Shown: one piece after another, positions 18,133 to 29,194 of the stretch
Position numbering within the stretch: the stretch's first letter is position 1
Layout of the letters: every line of letters begins with the position of its first letter
Assembly (NCBI RefSeq): GCF_000425825.1
Contig: NZ_AUEE01000004.1
Location: 124,001 to 188,000 of the forward strand
Direction: 5' to 3'
Length of the DNA stretch: 64,000 nt
Source: Jeotgalicoccus marinus DSM 19772
Lineage (GTDB): Bacteria > Bacillota > Bacilli > Staphylococcales > Salinicoccaceae
The notes under the pieces: generated by a model
Databases searched by the model: none
What the model was told of the DNA's origin: nothing
Seen by the model: the letters and a program-made list of their open reading frames with translations, nothing else
Program-made: the position numbers and the translations under genes

Positions 18133-18171
18133 TATGTATATAACTATATAACCATATGTTGTATTTGTAAA
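18133..18171 (-). promoter_or_regulatory. Promoter and candidate operator of the GntR-ABC operon
   Basis: On the minus strand TTTACA (18166-18171) and TATAGT (18143-18148) are 17 bases apart. Over the -10 is a TATATA-AC-TATATA dyad, and GTTATATA occurs twice in direct order. A regulator bound there would block polymerase. Confidence 0.55.
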
Positions 18172-18220
18172 CACCTTTGAGAGATTTTCATATAAATAGA
18201 TGGGGTAGACTGCTTGATTT

Positions 18221-18302
18221 GCTTCGTTTTTATTTCGAAGCTCACCTATTGCCTGCGCTCAGCTTCGTTTTGCTTTCGAAGCGGACCTAATGCCACTCCT
18301 CA
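18221..18302. repeat. Imperfect 41-base tandem repeat, each copy with a hairpin
   Basis: Copies at 18221-18261 and 18262-18302 agree at about 32 of 41 positions. Each begins with a short inverted repeat, GCTTCG ... CGAAGC, and continues with ACCTA and TGCC blocks. It lies between the divergent-side promoter of the ABC operon and the DUF423 terminator, in a gene-free 277-base gap. I saw no third copy in the window. It may belong to a dispersed intergenic family. Confidence 0.65.
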
Positions 18303-18318
18303 TCTTCCTGCAATACAA

Positions 18319-18361
18319 CAAAAAACGCATCAAAAACCTTATACAAAGATTTTTGATGCGT
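18319..18361 (-). terminator. Terminator after the DUF423 gene
   Basis: A perfect 12-base stem (ACGCATCAAAAA with TTTTTGATGCGT) and six T on the minus strand, 12 bases after the stop. Confidence 0.85.
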
Positions 18362-18373
18362 ATATATTTCTTT

Positions 18374-18739
18374 TTATAGTTTTGCGATACCGATAATTAC
18401 AAGGATCCAGCTGATTAAGAACATTACGCCACCGATTGGTGTGACTGCTCCGAGTATAGACACACCTGATAAGGCGAGGACCATCAGTGAACCTGTAAAG
18501 AAGATAATTCCTGCTAACATGAACCAACCTGCTGCAGTTAAGAACTGTGCACCTGTCACTTGGATTAAAATACCAATCGCAATAAGTCCTAATGCATGGT
18601 AGAACTGATACTTAACAGCAGTTTCCCATATGTCTAAATAGTGCTGGTCGAGCTTTGCTTCTAAAGCATGTGCACCGAAGGCACCGCATGCAACGGCAAT
18701 TAAAGCATTAATTGCACCGAGTATAACGAATAATTTCAT
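18374..18739 (-). CDS. DUF423 family membrane protein (YwdK-like)
   Basis: 121 residues, four membrane helices. The AFGAHAL motif in the first loop, WETAVKYQFYHALGL and the TPIGGVMFLISW end are hallmarks of DUF423 (YwdK in Bacillus). No biochemical role is established. The ATG at 18739 has AAAGGAAG 7 bases upstream. It follows the small membrane protein gene by 17 bases and ends in a strong terminator, closing the ung operon. Confidence 0.87.
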   Translation of the reverse strand: MKLFVILGAINALIAVACGAFGAHALEAKLDQHYLDIWETAVKYQFYHALGLIAIGILIQVTGAQFLTAAGWFMLAGIIFFTGSLMVLALSGVSILGAVTPIGGVMFLISWILVIIGIAKL

Positions 18740-18756
18740 CAAGAACTTCCTTTCGT

Positions 18757-19029
18757 TTAAATCACTTTTTTATTTTTATAGTAAATCATAAATAATGATG
18801 TCACATATATTAATAAACTAAATACCAAGAGCCAACCACTGATGAGTAGCATCTGTGCACCTGGTGTATACATCGCACCTGCAAATGCTGTGGCAAGGGC
18901 AATCCATCTTATATAATTCAACACTTTAGACCAAGGTTTCTGATACTTCTCTTGTAACTTGATTTTATAACTCTTTCCTAGAAAAGTTAAACTAAACACA
19001 AGGACACCTATAATAATAAACGCTAACAT
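18757..19029 (-). CDS. Small three-helix membrane protein of unknown function
   Basis: 90 residues with an N-terminal helix, a basic loop (KIKLQEKYQKPWSK), then two further helices and a basic tail (YYKNKK). A GGAAGTG site precedes the ATG. I do not recognise a named family. It lies in a close-packed minus-strand operon between a YwdI-like gene and DUF423, an operon that resembles the Bacillus ywd cluster downstream of ung. Confidence 0.7.
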   Translation of the reverse strand: MLAFIIIGVLVFSLTFLGKSYKIKLQEKYQKPWSKVLNYIRWIALATAFAGAMYTPGAQMLLISGWLLVFSLLIYVTSLFMIYYKNKKVI

Positions 19030-19046
19030 AATTTACACTTCCTACT

Positions 19047-19283
19047 CTAAAAATCGAAGATATCTCCACCGTGTCCGCCTGCTTTGTCTTCAGCTTGCTC
19101 ATTTATAATTTGTCTACTGACAACTGGACTGGATTCAGTTCGTTCTTCAGTTGTTTCTTTAACCGCTTCGTCATCCAAAACATCCAACAGCCGCTTCATC
19201 GTATACACATGCTTTTCAATATCCTCACTATTTTTAAGCAAGGCAAGTTCATTTTCAAGCTGCGCAATTACTCTTTCGTTCAT
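19047..19283 (-). CDS. YwdI-like DUF5327 protein
   Basis: 78 residues from ATG 19283, whose A is the last base of the ung stop (TAATG), with GGAG nearby. The N-terminal half is a predicted coiled coil (NERVIAQLENELALLKN, then EKHVYTMKRLLDVL). The C-terminal half is polar and ends with GGHGGDIFDF. This fits the YwdI/DUF5327 family that follows ung in Bacillales. Its function is unknown. Confidence 0.75.
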   Translation of the reverse strand: MNERVIAQLENELALLKNSEDIEKHVYTMKRLLDVLDDEAVKETTEERTESSPVVSRQIINEQAEDKAGGHGGDIFDF

Positions 19284-19942
19284 TATTTCTCGCTCCAATC
19301 GATTGGTTTCAACCCCTGACTCACTAGATAGTCATTGGTTTGACTAAAAGGTTTTGATCCAAAGAATCCTCTATATGCTGACAATGGACTCGGATGTACA
19401 GATTGGATGATGTGATGTTTAGTCGTATCGATGAGTTTAATCTTCCTCTGTGCAGGTTTGCCCCACAAGATAAAAACCACGCCCTCTAAATTGTCAGACA
19501 CCGCTTCAATGACGCTATCGGTGAATACTTCCCAGCCTAAACCTCTATGTGAGTTTGCTTGACTCTCATCAACGGTGAGTACCGTGTTTAATAAAAGTAC
19601 CCCTTCTCTAGCCCAGTCTTTTAAACTGCCAGAGTGACGTTTGATACCTAAATCAGCTTCTAATTCCTTGTAAATATTTCTTAAGGACGGCGGCAACTTA
19701 ATACCATCGTTTACTGAAAAGGCTAAACCATGGGCTTGACCTTCCCCGTGGTAAGGATCTTGACCGAGAATAACAACTTTCACATTTTCAAAAGGTGTTA
19801 AATCAAATGCTGTATAAATTTCTTCTCTTGGTGGAAAGACATTTCCTGATTGATAACGTGAACTTAAAGTTTCTTTTAAAGTGGAAAAATCATGATTTTC
19901 ATTTATCTTTTTAAATACATTGTCCCAATGTAATTTTGTCAT
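19283..19942 (-). CDS. ung: Uracil-DNA glycosylase
   Basis: 219 residues, family-1 UDG. It removes uracil from DNA in base excision repair. The water-activating Asp lies in GQDPYHG (residues ~64-70), followed by the AHGLAFSV uracil-pocket region. The Asn strand VVFILWG and the DNA-insertion loop [11 protein letters not shown] with its catalytic His are present. It is the first gene of a minus-strand operon and divergent from pdxK. Confidence 0.97.
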   Translation of the reverse strand: MTKLHWDNVFKKINENHDFSTLKETLSSRYQSGNVFPPREEIYTAFDLTPFENVKVVILGQDPYHGEGQAHGLAFSVNDGIKLPPSLRNIYKELEADLGIKRHSGSLKDWAREGVLLLNTVLTVDESQANSHRGLGWEVFTDSVIEAVSDNLEGVVFILWGKPAQRKIKLIDTTKHHIIQSVHPSPLSAYRGFFGSKPFSQTNDYLVSQGLKPIDWSEK

Positions 19943-20061
19943 TTCTTACTCACCTTCCATTAAAGTTTCATTATATCACCGAAGTAAGCAATGCTCTAGA
20001 ATTACAAGGTAAATTATAGTAGAATGACAATATCTATATGTAGTTACTAGGAGGAAAATAT

Positions 20062-20895
20062 ATGGCTTTAGCAAAAACGTTAACAATTGCTGGTACCGAT
20101 GTAAGTGGAGGTGCAGGAATTGCAGCAGATTTAAAAACTTTTCAGGAACATGAAACATACGGTTACAGTGTCTTAACAACTGTCGTTTCGATGGATCCAG
20201 GTACATGGTCACACCGTGTAAGTCCAATTCCTGTAATTGATGTTAAAAACCAACTGGAGACAGCACTATCGCTTAATCCAGACGTTATAAAAACAGGTAT
20301 GCTCCCTTCTGAAGAAGTTGTTGAACTTTCAAAAGATGCCTTCCTAAATTCAAATGCTAAACATTTCGTAGTTGATCCTGTAATGGTTTGTAAAGGGGAC
20401 GACGAGGTTCTGAACCCAGGATTAGTTGAATCAATGATCGAAAATCTAATTCCTAATGCTACGGTCGTTACACCTAACCTTGTAGAAGCTGGCCATTTAG
20501 CGGGTGTTAAAACACCGCGTACGCTTGAGGAAATCAAGGATGCAGCTAGATTAATTCATGAAAAAGGTGCCAATAATGTTGTCGTTAAAGGTGGTACTGG
20601 TATCGAGGGAGATAATGCAATTGATGTCTTCTATGATGGTAAAGAAATGCACTTACTAGAGTCACCAAAATTTGACTCTTCATATAACCATGGTGCAGGT
20701 TGTACTTTTGCGGCTGCAATCGCAGCAAACTTAGCAAATGGAAAATCACCATTAGAATCAGTTCAAGACGCTAAATCATTCGTTACAAGTGCCATAAAAA
20801 ATGGTTGGAAGATGAATGATCATGTTGGCGTTGTGAGACATGGTGCATACAATTCAGTAGAGAAAATCGAAGTACTCGATAAGGTATTGAACTAA
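20062..20895 (+). CDS. pdxK: Pyridoxine/pyridoxal/HMP kinase
   Basis: 277 residues of the ThiD/PdxK ribokinase fold. It has TIAGTDVSGGAGIAADLKTF at the N-terminus and a C-terminal anion hole with catalytic Cys, NHGAGCTFAAAIAANLA. The staphylococcal PdxK beside ung is the closest match in sequence and context; it salvages vitamin B6 and can phosphorylate hydroxymethylpyrimidine, so a thiamine-salvage role (thiD) is the main alternative. AGGAGG lies 8 bases before the ATG. No other thi genes are nearby, and no TPP riboswitch is seen upstream. Confidence 0.88.
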   Translation: MALAKTLTIAGTDVSGGAGIAADLKTFQEHETYGYSVLTTVVSMDPGTWSHRVSPIPVIDVKNQLETALSLNPDVIKTGMLPSEEVVELSKDAFLNSNAKHFVVDPVMVCKGDDEVLNPGLVESMIENLIPNATVVTPNLVEAGHLAGVKTPRTLEEIKDAARLIHEKGANNVVVKGGTGIEGDNAIDVFYDGKEMHLLESPKFDSSYNHGAGCTFAAAIAANLANGKSPLESVQDAKSFVTSAIKNGWKMNDHVGVVRHGAYNSVEKIEVLDKVLN

Positions 20896-20958
20896 GTTGA
20901 GAGATAGCTTGCTATCTCTTTTCTATTCAATGACTAACTATTTAGGAGTTTGCTATTC

Positions 20959-21327
20959 ATGGAAATGAAAAAAATTGAAAAGAAAAAAGTTCAGGAAATT
21001 TTAACGAGTTTTCAAAATACACCGGTTTATTTACACGTTGAAATTACCAGCGGTATGTACGCAAGCCACCTAGACGATAGCGTTTTTAATGCCGGAACTT
21101 TCCTACGCAATATTCAAGTCGAATATATTCAAGGTACAATCCGAGGCGGAAATCGTTCTAAAGAGCACCGTGTCGGTTTAAAATTGACTAACGGTGGTTG
21201 GATTTACGTACTCGGTCTTACACATTACATTGTGAACGAGGACGAGGCGTTTATTATGCATGGCTTTAACGGTGAAGGCAAACTTGCTGCAGCTCTAGAA
21301 ATCTCAACCAAACCATTTACTAAGTAG
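20959..21327 (+). CDS. YojF-like DUF1806 protein, partner of BshB2
   Basis: 122 residues from ATG 20959, ten bases after TTAGGAG. The in-frame TTG at 20950 is too close to the site. It matches YojF/DUF1806 with TPVYLHVEITSGMY, GTFLRNIQVEY and GWIYVLGLTHY. YojF sits before the bacillithiol deacetylase in Bacillus as well. No catalytic motif is visible, and a role in bacillithiol metabolism is inferred only from linkage. Confidence 0.82.
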   Translation: MEMKKIEKKKVQEILTSFQNTPVYLHVEITSGMYASHLDDSVFNAGTFLRNIQVEYIQGTIRGGNRSKEHRVGLKLTNGGWIYVLGLTHYIVNEDEAFIMHGFNGEGKLAAALEISTKPFTK

Positions 21328-21338
21328 GAGGCTGTTCC

Positions 21339-22013
21339 ATGGATTTTGCAAATGAAAATCATGTACTTGTTGTCTTCCCCCACCCTGATGATGAAGCATT
21401 TGGTGTGAGTGGGACAATTATGAAATATATAGATGCGGGTGTTCCCGTCACTTATGCATGCCTTACATTTGGCGATATGGGTCGCATGTTAGGATATCCA
21501 CCTTTCGCTACAAGAGAATCACTTCGTGCCATTAGGAAAGCTGAAGTTGAAGAATCAGCTAGAGTAATGGGGCTTAAAGACTTACGTCTCTTAGGCTTCA
21601 GAGATAAAACACTTGAATTCGAAGAAAAAGGAATTCTAAAAGAGGTCATTACTAACTTAGTAGAAGAATTATCTACAACACGTATCATTAGTTTTTACCC
21701 TGGCTATTCTGTGCACCCTGACCATGAAGCAACTGCTGATGCAGTGATTGAAGCGGTTAAAGATATGCCTATAAAGGATCGTCCAAAGTTACAGATGATT
21801 GCCTTTGATAATCGAACTTTTGATGATCTTGGTGAACCTGATATCGTTAATGATATCGATGGTTACACCGACCGTAAGATGGAAGTCATGGCTGCCCATC
21901 GTTCTCAAACAGGTAAGCTGTTAGAAGACTTAGCAGCTGATACTCAACAAGGTGACGACGCACGTAATCGATGGATGAAATACGAAAACTTTTACAGTTA
22001 TGAAATAGATTAA
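21339..22013 (+). CDS. bshB2: Bacillithiol biosynthesis deacetylase
   Basis: 224 residues of the LmbE/PIG-L fold. The zinc-binding and catalytic motif PHPDDEAFG lies near residue 14, with the third ligand in HPDHEAT near 128. It removes the acetyl group from GlcNAc-malate, or acts on bacillithiol conjugates, in low-molecular-weight thiol metabolism. It starts 11 bases after the YojF-like gene and is followed 11 bases later by folE2, so the three are co-transcribed. Confidence 0.9.
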   Translation: MDFANENHVLVVFPHPDDEAFGVSGTIMKYIDAGVPVTYACLTFGDMGRMLGYPPFATRESLRAIRKAEVEESARVMGLKDLRLLGFRDKTLEFEEKGILKEVITNLVEELSTTRIISFYPGYSVHPDHEATADAVIEAVKDMPIKDRPKLQMIAFDNRTFDDLGEPDIVNDIDGYTDRKMEVMAAHRSQTGKLLEDLAADTQQGDDARNRWMKYENFYSYEID

Positions 22014-22024
22014 GGAGTATCACT

Positions 22025-22903
22025 ATGGAAGAATATGATCTAACGACACGAGAAGGTCGTTTTAAACATTTCGGCTCAGTAGACCCTATCGTTGGTTCGA
22101 AACCGAAGAAAAAAGAAGATATGGCAGACTTACAAAACTCTCGTAAAGACTTCTTATTCGAAGTCGATTCAGTAGGAATCAATAACTTAACCTACCCTGT
22201 TGTAATTGGAGATTTCCAATCCGTTGGTAATTTCGAACTGTCTACAAGCTTAAACAAAGACGAAAAAGGTATCAATATGAGCCGTCTAATTGAGTCTCTT
22301 GAAACTGTAAATGAAAATGGCGTCCCATTAAATTTCGATACAATAGAGTCTCTATTATTGCACTTAAGAGAACGCATGAATCAGAATGATGCAGGAGTAA
22401 CAGTTGATGGAACTTGGTTCTTTAACAAACCTTCACCAGGTACGAACATCAATGGTATCGCTCATGCAGATGTAAAATATTCAGCTTCTCATGATGGAGA
22501 AAAATTCACACGTAAACAATTTGGAATGACTGCACAAGTTACAACACTATGCCCATGCTCAAAAGAAATTAGTGAATATGGTGCACATAACCAACGTGGT
22601 AATGTTAAGGTGCTCATCGACATTGATGATAGTGTTGAATTACCTAAAACTTATAAAGAAGACTTATTTGAAATACTAGAAATAAATGCATCTAGTCAAC
22701 TATTCCCAGTGTTGAAACGTACAGATGAAAAAATGGTCACAGAACGTGCTTATGAAAACCCACGTTTTGTTGAAGACCTCATTCGTCTTGTAGCTTACGA
22801 CCTAGTTGAATTACCATGGGTCAAAGGCTTTGTATTGGAATGCCGTAACGAAGAAAGTATACATCAACACGACGCATTCTCAAGACTGAAATATCAAAAA
22901 TAA
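22025..22903 (+). CDS. folE2: GTP cyclohydrolase I, type IB
   Basis: 292 residues. It opens folate biosynthesis by converting GTP to dihydroneopterin triphosphate. The sequence has the COG1469 pattern: [33 protein letters not shown] with the metal-ligand Cys, and [15 protein letters not shown] at the end. Type IB enzymes can use Mn or Fe in place of zinc. The site TAAGGAG precedes the ATG. A terminator follows. Confidence 0.94.
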   Translation: MEEYDLTTREGRFKHFGSVDPIVGSKPKKKEDMADLQNSRKDFLFEVDSVGINNLTYPVVIGDFQSVGNFELSTSLNKDEKGINMSRLIESLETVNENGVPLNFDTIESLLLHLRERMNQNDAGVTVDGTWFFNKPSPGTNINGIAHADVKYSASHDGEKFTRKQFGMTAQVTTLCPCSKEISEYGAHNQRGNVKVLIDIDDSVELPKTYKEDLFEILEINASSQLFPVLKRTDEKMVTERAYENPRFVEDLIRLVAYDLVELPWVKGFVLECRNEESIHQHDAFSRLKYQK

Positions 22904-22915
22904 TATATAATAAGT

Positions 22916-22956
22916 AATCCGCACCTCACCTATTTCAGGTCAGTGCGGATTCTTAT
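22916..22956 (+). terminator. Terminator after folE2
   Basis: AATCCGCAC pairs with GTGCGGATT, followed by TCTTATT. It lies between convergent folE2 and qoxD. Confidence 0.75.
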
Positions 22957-22961
22957 TGTAT

Positions 22962-23327
22962 TTAATGAGAATCATCTGCTTCTTCGGATTGCATATCATG
23001 TTGTTCGTGTGAACCGTCTCCGTGATTATGGCTAAATCCAAAGGACATAGTAAAGATAGAACCTGCAACAATAATTGCCGCCAATATGAAGGCGTGGAAG
23101 ATCATATGCCACGGTGCATGAGTGGTTCCGCGCTCTGTAATATGCATGAACATAAATAACTGTATAAAGGCTTGAATGACTGCAAGTGCTAGAACTGAAA
23201 TAACAATCCACATCACTGGCATATCTGATGAGAGTGCAGTCCAGGCAGCTAATATAGTCAGTAACACTGATAATACAAAACCAATTATATGATTTATAGG
23301 ATATTTCTTTTTGTTATTCTCACTCAT
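22962..23327 (-). CDS. qoxD: Quinol oxidase subunit IV
   Basis: 121 residues with three membrane helices, the family form of the small subunit of aa3/bo3-type quinol oxidases. The conserved NHIIGFVLSVLLT opening and the FIQLFMFMHITERGT loop are seen. The C-terminus carries an acidic, His-rich tail (HNHGDGSHEQHDMQ), common in this subunit. It starts directly after qoxC. Confidence 0.9.
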   Translation of the reverse strand: MSENNKKKYPINHIIGFVLSVLLTILAAWTALSSDMPVMWIVISVLALAVIQAFIQLFMFMHITERGTTHAPWHMIFHAFILAAIIVAGSIFTMSFGFSHNHGDGSHEQHDMQSEEADDSH

Positions 23328-23933
23328 CTACAACACCATCCCTAGCATATAGACTGCAGAAAAGATGAAGATCCAAACCACATCTAAGAAGTGCCAATAT
23401 AGACTTAGAACAAAGGCCTTCCTAGTTGTAACAGGCGTCAAGCCACGTTTTCTGAGTTGAATAATTAATGCTACCATCCAACCAATCCCTAGGAGTACGT
23501 GCAAACCATGTGTACCTGTTAAGGTGAAGAAGGCTGACCAATAAGCACTAGATTGTAGTGTCACACCTTCATGTACATAGTGCACGAATTCATATATTTC
23601 TAAGCCTAGGAATGATAAGCCTAGTAGTAAAGTTACTGCTAACATACTAATAAGCCCTTTTAATGACTGCTCTCTCATAAAGTGAACTGCCAAGCCACAT
23701 GTGAAACTACTTGTCAGTAGTAAAAAGGTCATAATGAGGACGATGTTTGGTTGAAACATCTCCACTGTAGTCGGGGCATCAGCTGTACGTCCCATTAAGA
23801 CAGCATGAGTGGCAAACAAGGTTCCAAACAATGACATCTCAGCAGCTAAAAATAGCCAGAACCCAATTATTTTATTCTGTCCTTCTTCAGTACTATATTC
23901 CATTGAGACATCAGTTCGAATATCTTCACTCAT
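23328..23933 (-). CDS. qoxC: Quinol oxidase subunit III
   Basis: 201 residues with five membrane helices. It has [21 protein letters not shown] with the conserved Glu, and [17 protein letters not shown] and [13 protein letters not shown], typical of subunit III of haem-copper oxidases. It stabilises the core and has no redox centre. The start overlaps the qoxB end by 8 bases. Confidence 0.94.
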   Translation of the reverse strand: MSEDIRTDVSMEYSTEEGQNKIIGFWLFLAAEMSLFGTLFATHAVLMGRTADAPTTVEMFQPNIVLIMTFLLLTSSFTCGLAVHFMREQSLKGLISMLAVTLLLGLSFLGLEIYEFVHYVHEGVTLQSSAYWSAFFTLTGTHGLHVLLGIGWMVALIIQLRKRGLTPVTTRKAFVLSLYWHFLDVVWIFIFSAVYMLGMVL

Positions 23934-25872
23934 TTTCAGCCCCCCTTAACTCGCGTTCTATACTTTCTATTTCATCAACTTCAAAGTGATAGCCATCTCT
24001 ATAATCAAATGATCTCATTATCATCATTACGATTGTAGCGATGAGCCCAATGACCGCTAGCGTAATCCATTCAAAGACTAGGAAGAAACTTGCAAAAAAC
24101 ATTATTGCCGTCATAATAAAAGGCTGTCCAGTATCATTAGGCATGTGTATTCTTGATAATTTACGCTTATCGAAAGTCGTTTCACCTTTCTTTTTCATTT
24201 CAATTAAGGCATCAGTAGAATCGACTTCTGGTAGAGTGGCAAAATTATATTTTGGTACTGGTGTTGGTGTTGCCCACTCAAGTGTTCGTCCTACACCCCA
24301 CACATCTCCGTCTAACTGACGGGTACTCTTGAGGTAGCTGTAGACGATACCGTAAACAAATATTGCGAAGCCAGCACCCATAACAAAGGCACCAATTGTT
24401 GAGATGAAATTAAGGGTGAACCATTCTGGACCTGCCGTAAATAACCTTCTTGCCATTCCATCTAGCCCTAGGAAATATTGTGGGAAGAAGGTGACGTGGA
24501 AGCCAATTAAGAATAACCAGAATGCCCATTTATTTATTCTTTCATTTAACTGGTACCCAAACATCTTAGGGAACCAGAATATTAGACCTGCAAAACTTGC
24601 AAATACAGTACCTGGAATAAGTACATAGTGGAAGTGAGATACGAGGAAATACGTGTTATGGAACTGATAATCAGCAGCTGCCATTCCTAACATAACACCC
24701 GTTACACCACCAATTGTAAAACTTGGTACAAAGGCTAATGACCATAGCATAGGTGTCGTAAATAAAATCTTAGATTTATAGATTGTCGCCAACCAGTTAA
24801 AGATCTTCACACCTGTCGGTATGGCAATTGCCATTGTTGTAATAGAAAAGATTGAGTTAACAAAGGCGCCAGCACCCATTGTAAAGAAGTGGTGCACCCA
24901 AACAACAAAGCTCAGACCTGCTATACCAATAATTGCCCATACCATTGTTTTGTACCCAAATAATTGCTTTTGAGCAAAGGTCGCAATTATTTCAGAGAAA
25001 ATACCAAAGGCTGGTAAAATTACGATATAAACTTCAGGGTGTCCCCACATCCAAAACAGGTTCGCCCACATCATCGGCATACCTTCACCTGTCAATGCAA
25101 AGAAGTGAGAGCCAAAAATACGATCAATCGTCATCAATGCCAATGCCACTGTTAAAATTGGAAAGGCAAAAATGATAATAAATGATGTAATTAACGTGGA
25201 CCAAGTGAATATTGGCATCTGAAACATTTTCATTCCCGGTGCACGCATTCTCAATATCGTCACCATTAAATTAATTCCTGTTGCTAAAGTTCCGATACCT
25301 GATAATTGTAATCCTAATAGGTAAAAGTTAATTCCCGGACCAGGACTTAATTCTGCACCTGCTAGTGGTGCGTAATTGGTCCATCCCGCATCTGGTGAAC
25401 CACCAATAACAAAAGATAAGTTAAATAGTAAAGCACCAAAGAAGGTAGACCATAAACTCACAGCATTTACATAAGGAAATGCAAAGTCACGTGCACCGAT
25501 TTGTAATGGTACGATATAGTTCATTAAACCAATTAAAAACGGCATTGCAACAAAAAATATCATGATTGTTCCGTGCGTCGTAAACACTTCATTATAATGT
25601 TGTGAATTTAAAAAGTTCATATTTGGGAATGCGAGCTGAATACGCATCATTAACGCGTCAACACCCGCTCTAAAGAACATCGCTAAGGCGATGAGAATGT
25701 ACATAATACCAATCTTTTTGTGGTCGACTGTAACTAACCATTCATTCCATAGCCATTTCCATTTTTTAAAGTAGGTCAAAACAAAAATGATCGTAGCTGA
25801 AACTAATACAATCGAAACCATCCCTATATAAACTAAGGGCTCTCCGGTTACAAAAAATTCATCCAATTGCAT
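23926..25872 (-). CDS. qoxB: Quinol oxidase subunit I (haem-copper catalytic core)
   Basis: 648 residues, about 14-15 membrane helices. It holds the haem/CuB site: His in [14 protein letters not shown], the HPEVY motif with His-Tyr cross-link near residue 285, HH in WVHHFFTMG, and the final haem His in the VSHFHYVLI segment. It reduces O2 to water with quinol electrons and pumps protons. It lies between qoxA and qoxC in one operon. Confidence 0.97.
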   Translation of the reverse strand: MQLDEFFVTGEPLVYIGMVSIVLVSATIIFVLTYFKKWKWLWNEWLVTVDHKKIGIMYILIALAMFFRAGVDALMMRIQLAFPNMNFLNSQHYNEVFTTHGTIMIFFVAMPFLIGLMNYIVPLQIGARDFAFPYVNAVSLWSTFFGALLFNLSFVIGGSPDAGWTNYAPLAGAELSPGPGINFYLLGLQLSGIGTLATGINLMVTILRMRAPGMKMFQMPIFTWSTLITSFIIIFAFPILTVALALMTIDRIFGSHFFALTGEGMPMMWANLFWMWGHPEVYIVILPAFGIFSEIIATFAQKQLFGYKTMVWAIIGIAGLSFVVWVHHFFTMGAGAFVNSIFSITTMAIAIPTGVKIFNWLATIYKSKILFTTPMLWSLAFVPSFTIGGVTGVMLGMAAADYQFHNTYFLVSHFHYVLIPGTVFASFAGLIFWFPKMFGYQLNERINKWAFWLFLIGFHVTFFPQYFLGLDGMARRLFTAGPEWFTLNFISTIGAFVMGAGFAIFVYGIVYSYLKSTRQLDGDVWGVGRTLEWATPTPVPKYNFATLPEVDSTDALIEMKKKGETTFDKRKLSRIHMPNDTGQPFIMTAIMFFASFFLVFEWITLAVIGLIATIVMMIMRSFDYRDGYHFEVDEIESIERELRGAENE

Positions 25873-25890
25873 ATACTTGACCTTCCTTCA

Positions 25891-26835
25891 TCATTCTGAA
25901 ATTTCATTTGGTTTAAATTCTGGTTGATTGTATAAATCTAAACCTTTTTCATACTTTTCTTCATGTCTTTCGACGGAATAATCTCTGAATTCATTCTTTC
26001 CATGATTGACCCAATCCAGATGCGTAGATGAAAATGTTTTTTTGTCAACTATACTCGGTGCTAATATCTCATCGTACTTCTCTTGAGTTAATTCAGGTTC
26101 ATTTTGCTGTACGTCTGTGACCCAGCTGTCAAATTCATCATGTTTGACGGCATTCACTTCGAACGTTTGTGCAGCAAAGCCTTCACCTGTAAAGTTTGAA
26201 TTTCTACCTAGGAAGGTCCCTTCTTCATCTGCTTGCAGATAAAGTACGTTTTCCATACCTGCCATCGTATACTTTTGCCCACCTAAACGAGGTATCCATA
26301 GGGATGCCATTGAATCTGCAGAAGATAATCTAAATTCTACTGCTCGGTCTGTTGGGATATTTAAATAGTTAACAGTCTCCACCCCTTCTTCAGGGTAACT
26401 AAATATCCACTTCCAGTCCGCAGATGTTGCATATACAACGAGTGGCTCTTGATCACTTGAAGATTCAGGTGGTTCCTCAAGTTGAAAGAGCAAATTAATA
26501 GTCGGTATGGATAAGGCAGTGACAATAAGAATCGGTATTGTAAACCAAACGATCTCTAGTTTCATATTGCCATGCATTTCTGGTTTATAATCTGATGGCT
26601 TTCTGCCTTTACGATTGGCTCTATACTTGATAACAAAAACAGTAAAAATAGTAAAAACAACAACAATAATACCAGCCATAAAGTATAAAGAGTAATAAAT
26701 TAAATCTCGCTGACTCTCAGCAACTGGACCAGCAGGATCAAATACCTCTAAATTACTACATCCAGATAGGATTAGAGCAAACATAACCATGCTCAATATA
26801 GAACTTATTTTGTACATTCTTTTCTTTCTCTTCAT
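25891..26835 (-). CDS. qoxA: Quinol oxidase subunit II, lipoprotein without CuA
   Basis: 314 residues. A signal peptide ends in a lipobox LSGCSN near residue 26, followed by two membrane helices and a cupredoxin domain outside. The CuA ligand Cys pair is missing in the GRNSNFTGEGFAAQTFEV stretch, which marks a quinol rather than cytochrome c oxidase. It starts the operon, with GGAGTGTG before the ATG. Haem supplied by HemQ is its downstream use. Confidence 0.95.
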   Translation of the reverse strand: MKRKKRMYKISSILSMVMFALILSGCSNLEVFDPAGPVAESQRDLIYYSLYFMAGIIVVVFTIFTVFVIKYRANRKGRKPSDYKPEMHGNMKLEIVWFTIPILIVTALSIPTINLLFQLEEPPESSSDQEPLVVYATSADWKWIFSYPEEGVETVNYLNIPTDRAVEFRLSSADSMASLWIPRLGGQKYTMAGMENVLYLQADEEGTFLGRNSNFTGEGFAAQTFEVNAVKHDEFDSWVTDVQQNEPELTQEKYDEILAPSIVDKKTFSSTHLDWVNHGKNEFRDYSVERHEEKYEKGLDLYNQPEFKPNEISE

Positions 26836-26885
26836 TGTTCACACTCCATATGTGATTTACAAATAAATATAAGAGACTCACACGC

Positions 26886-26891
26886 ATTATA
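26886..26891 (-). promoter_or_regulatory. -10 box of the qox promoter
   Basis: TATAAT on the minus strand, 50 bases before qoxA. The -35 (TTATGG region) is weak, which could mean an activator is needed. Confidence 0.45.
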
Positions 26892-26975
26892 TTATCTATT
26901 TGTTTCGCCCATAAACCTATTTTGTCGAATTCTCATAGAATGTTGACTGAATCGTAATATTTCTGCCACTTTCAC

Positions 26976-28178
<1,203 letters not shown>

Positions 28179-28217
28179 CGTCATCCTCCATGACTAGGTA
28201 GGACCTTCTCTAGGAAG

Positions 28218-29165
28218 CTACCTATGTTTTTTCTTAATTGCTTCAATCATAGTGTCCGTCATTTTATCAATATCGAATTTAGCATCAAAGCCCCACTGAC
28301 GCTTCGCCTCAGATGAATCGATACTATTTGGCCAACTTTCTGCAATACCTTGTCTCACTGGATCGACATCATAGCTTAATTCAAAGTCTGGGTAGTGGCG
28401 ACGAATAGACTCAGCAAGTATTTCTGGATCAAAGCTTAGTTTTGAGACATTGAAAGCATTTCTATCTTCAAGCTTATCAGCATCTGCTTCCATAAGGTCA
28501 ATAATTGCTTGAATCGCATCATCCATGTACATCATATCCATAAATGTACCTTTGTCGATAAACGATGTATACTTACCATTTTTTACTGCTTCAAAATAAA
28601 TTTCAACAGCATAATCTGTTGTCCCACCTCCTGGCTCTCTCACATGTGAGATTAGACCAGGGAAGCGTACACCTCTAGTATCTACACCAAATTTTTCATA
28701 GTAATAGTCACATAGAAGCTCTCCAGATACCTTGTTTACACCATACATCGTCACTGGACGTTGGATTGTTGTTTGTGGTGTTTGATCTTTTGGTGTTGAA
28801 GGTCCAAATGAACCAATAGAACTTGGTGTAAAGAATTGTAAGTTTAAATTACGTGCAACTTCAAGTGCATTCACTAAGCCGCCCATGTTAATTTCCCAAG
28901 CTAGATGTGGATTTTTCTCACATGTCGCACTTAATAATGCAGCAAGATGCATTATTGTGTCCGCATTAAACTCACGTGCAATTCTTTCCATCTCTTCATA
29001 GTTTGTAACATCCAAAGTTTCAAATGGTTTACCTTCAAGCGGTGAATCTACAGGTTCTTTAATATCTGTTGCTAAGACATTGTCCTCACCGTAAATTTCT
29101 CTTAACTTAACGGTTAATTCCGTTCCAATTTGTCCTAGTGCACCAGTTAGTATAATACGTTTCAT
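28218..29165 (-). CDS. SDR-type L-threonine 3-dehydrogenase
   Basis: 315 residues. The Rossmann motif TGALGQIG is at residues 6-13, the active-site Tyr/Lys pair in [10 protein letters not shown], and [20 protein letters not shown] marks the threonine-dehydrogenase branch of the extended SDR family. It oxidises threonine to 2-amino-3-ketobutyrate with NAD. The adjacent kbl gene supplies the next enzyme, which is strong support. UDP-sugar epimerase is the less likely alternative. Confidence 0.9.
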   Translation of the reverse strand: MKRIILTGALGQIGTELTVKLREIYGEDNVLATDIKEPVDSPLEGKPFETLDVTNYEEMERIAREFNADTIMHLAALLSATCEKNPHLAWEINMGGLVNALEVARNLNLQFFTPSSIGSFGPSTPKDQTPQTTIQRPVTMYGVNKVSGELLCDYYYEKFGVDTRGVRFPGLISHVREPGGGTTDYAVEIYFEAVKNGKYTSFIDKGTFMDMMYMDDAIQAIIDLMEADADKLEDRNAFNVSKLSFDPEILAESIRRHYPDFELSYDVDPVRQGIAESWPNSIDSSEAKRQWGFDAKFDIDKMTDTMIEAIKKKHR

Positions 29166-29194
29166 TGCCTTTTCCCCTTAAATATTGAAGATTT

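Noticed and set aside
19943-20061. A TPP riboswitch upstream of pdxK/thiD
   Set aside because: The 119-base gap lacks the conserved CTGAGA and ACCTGA elements.
20163-20537. A 124-codon minus-strand frame inside pdxK
   Set aside because: It is wholly within a well-supported kinase gene, has a Ser/Thr-rich composition typical of antisense frames, and lacks a binding site.
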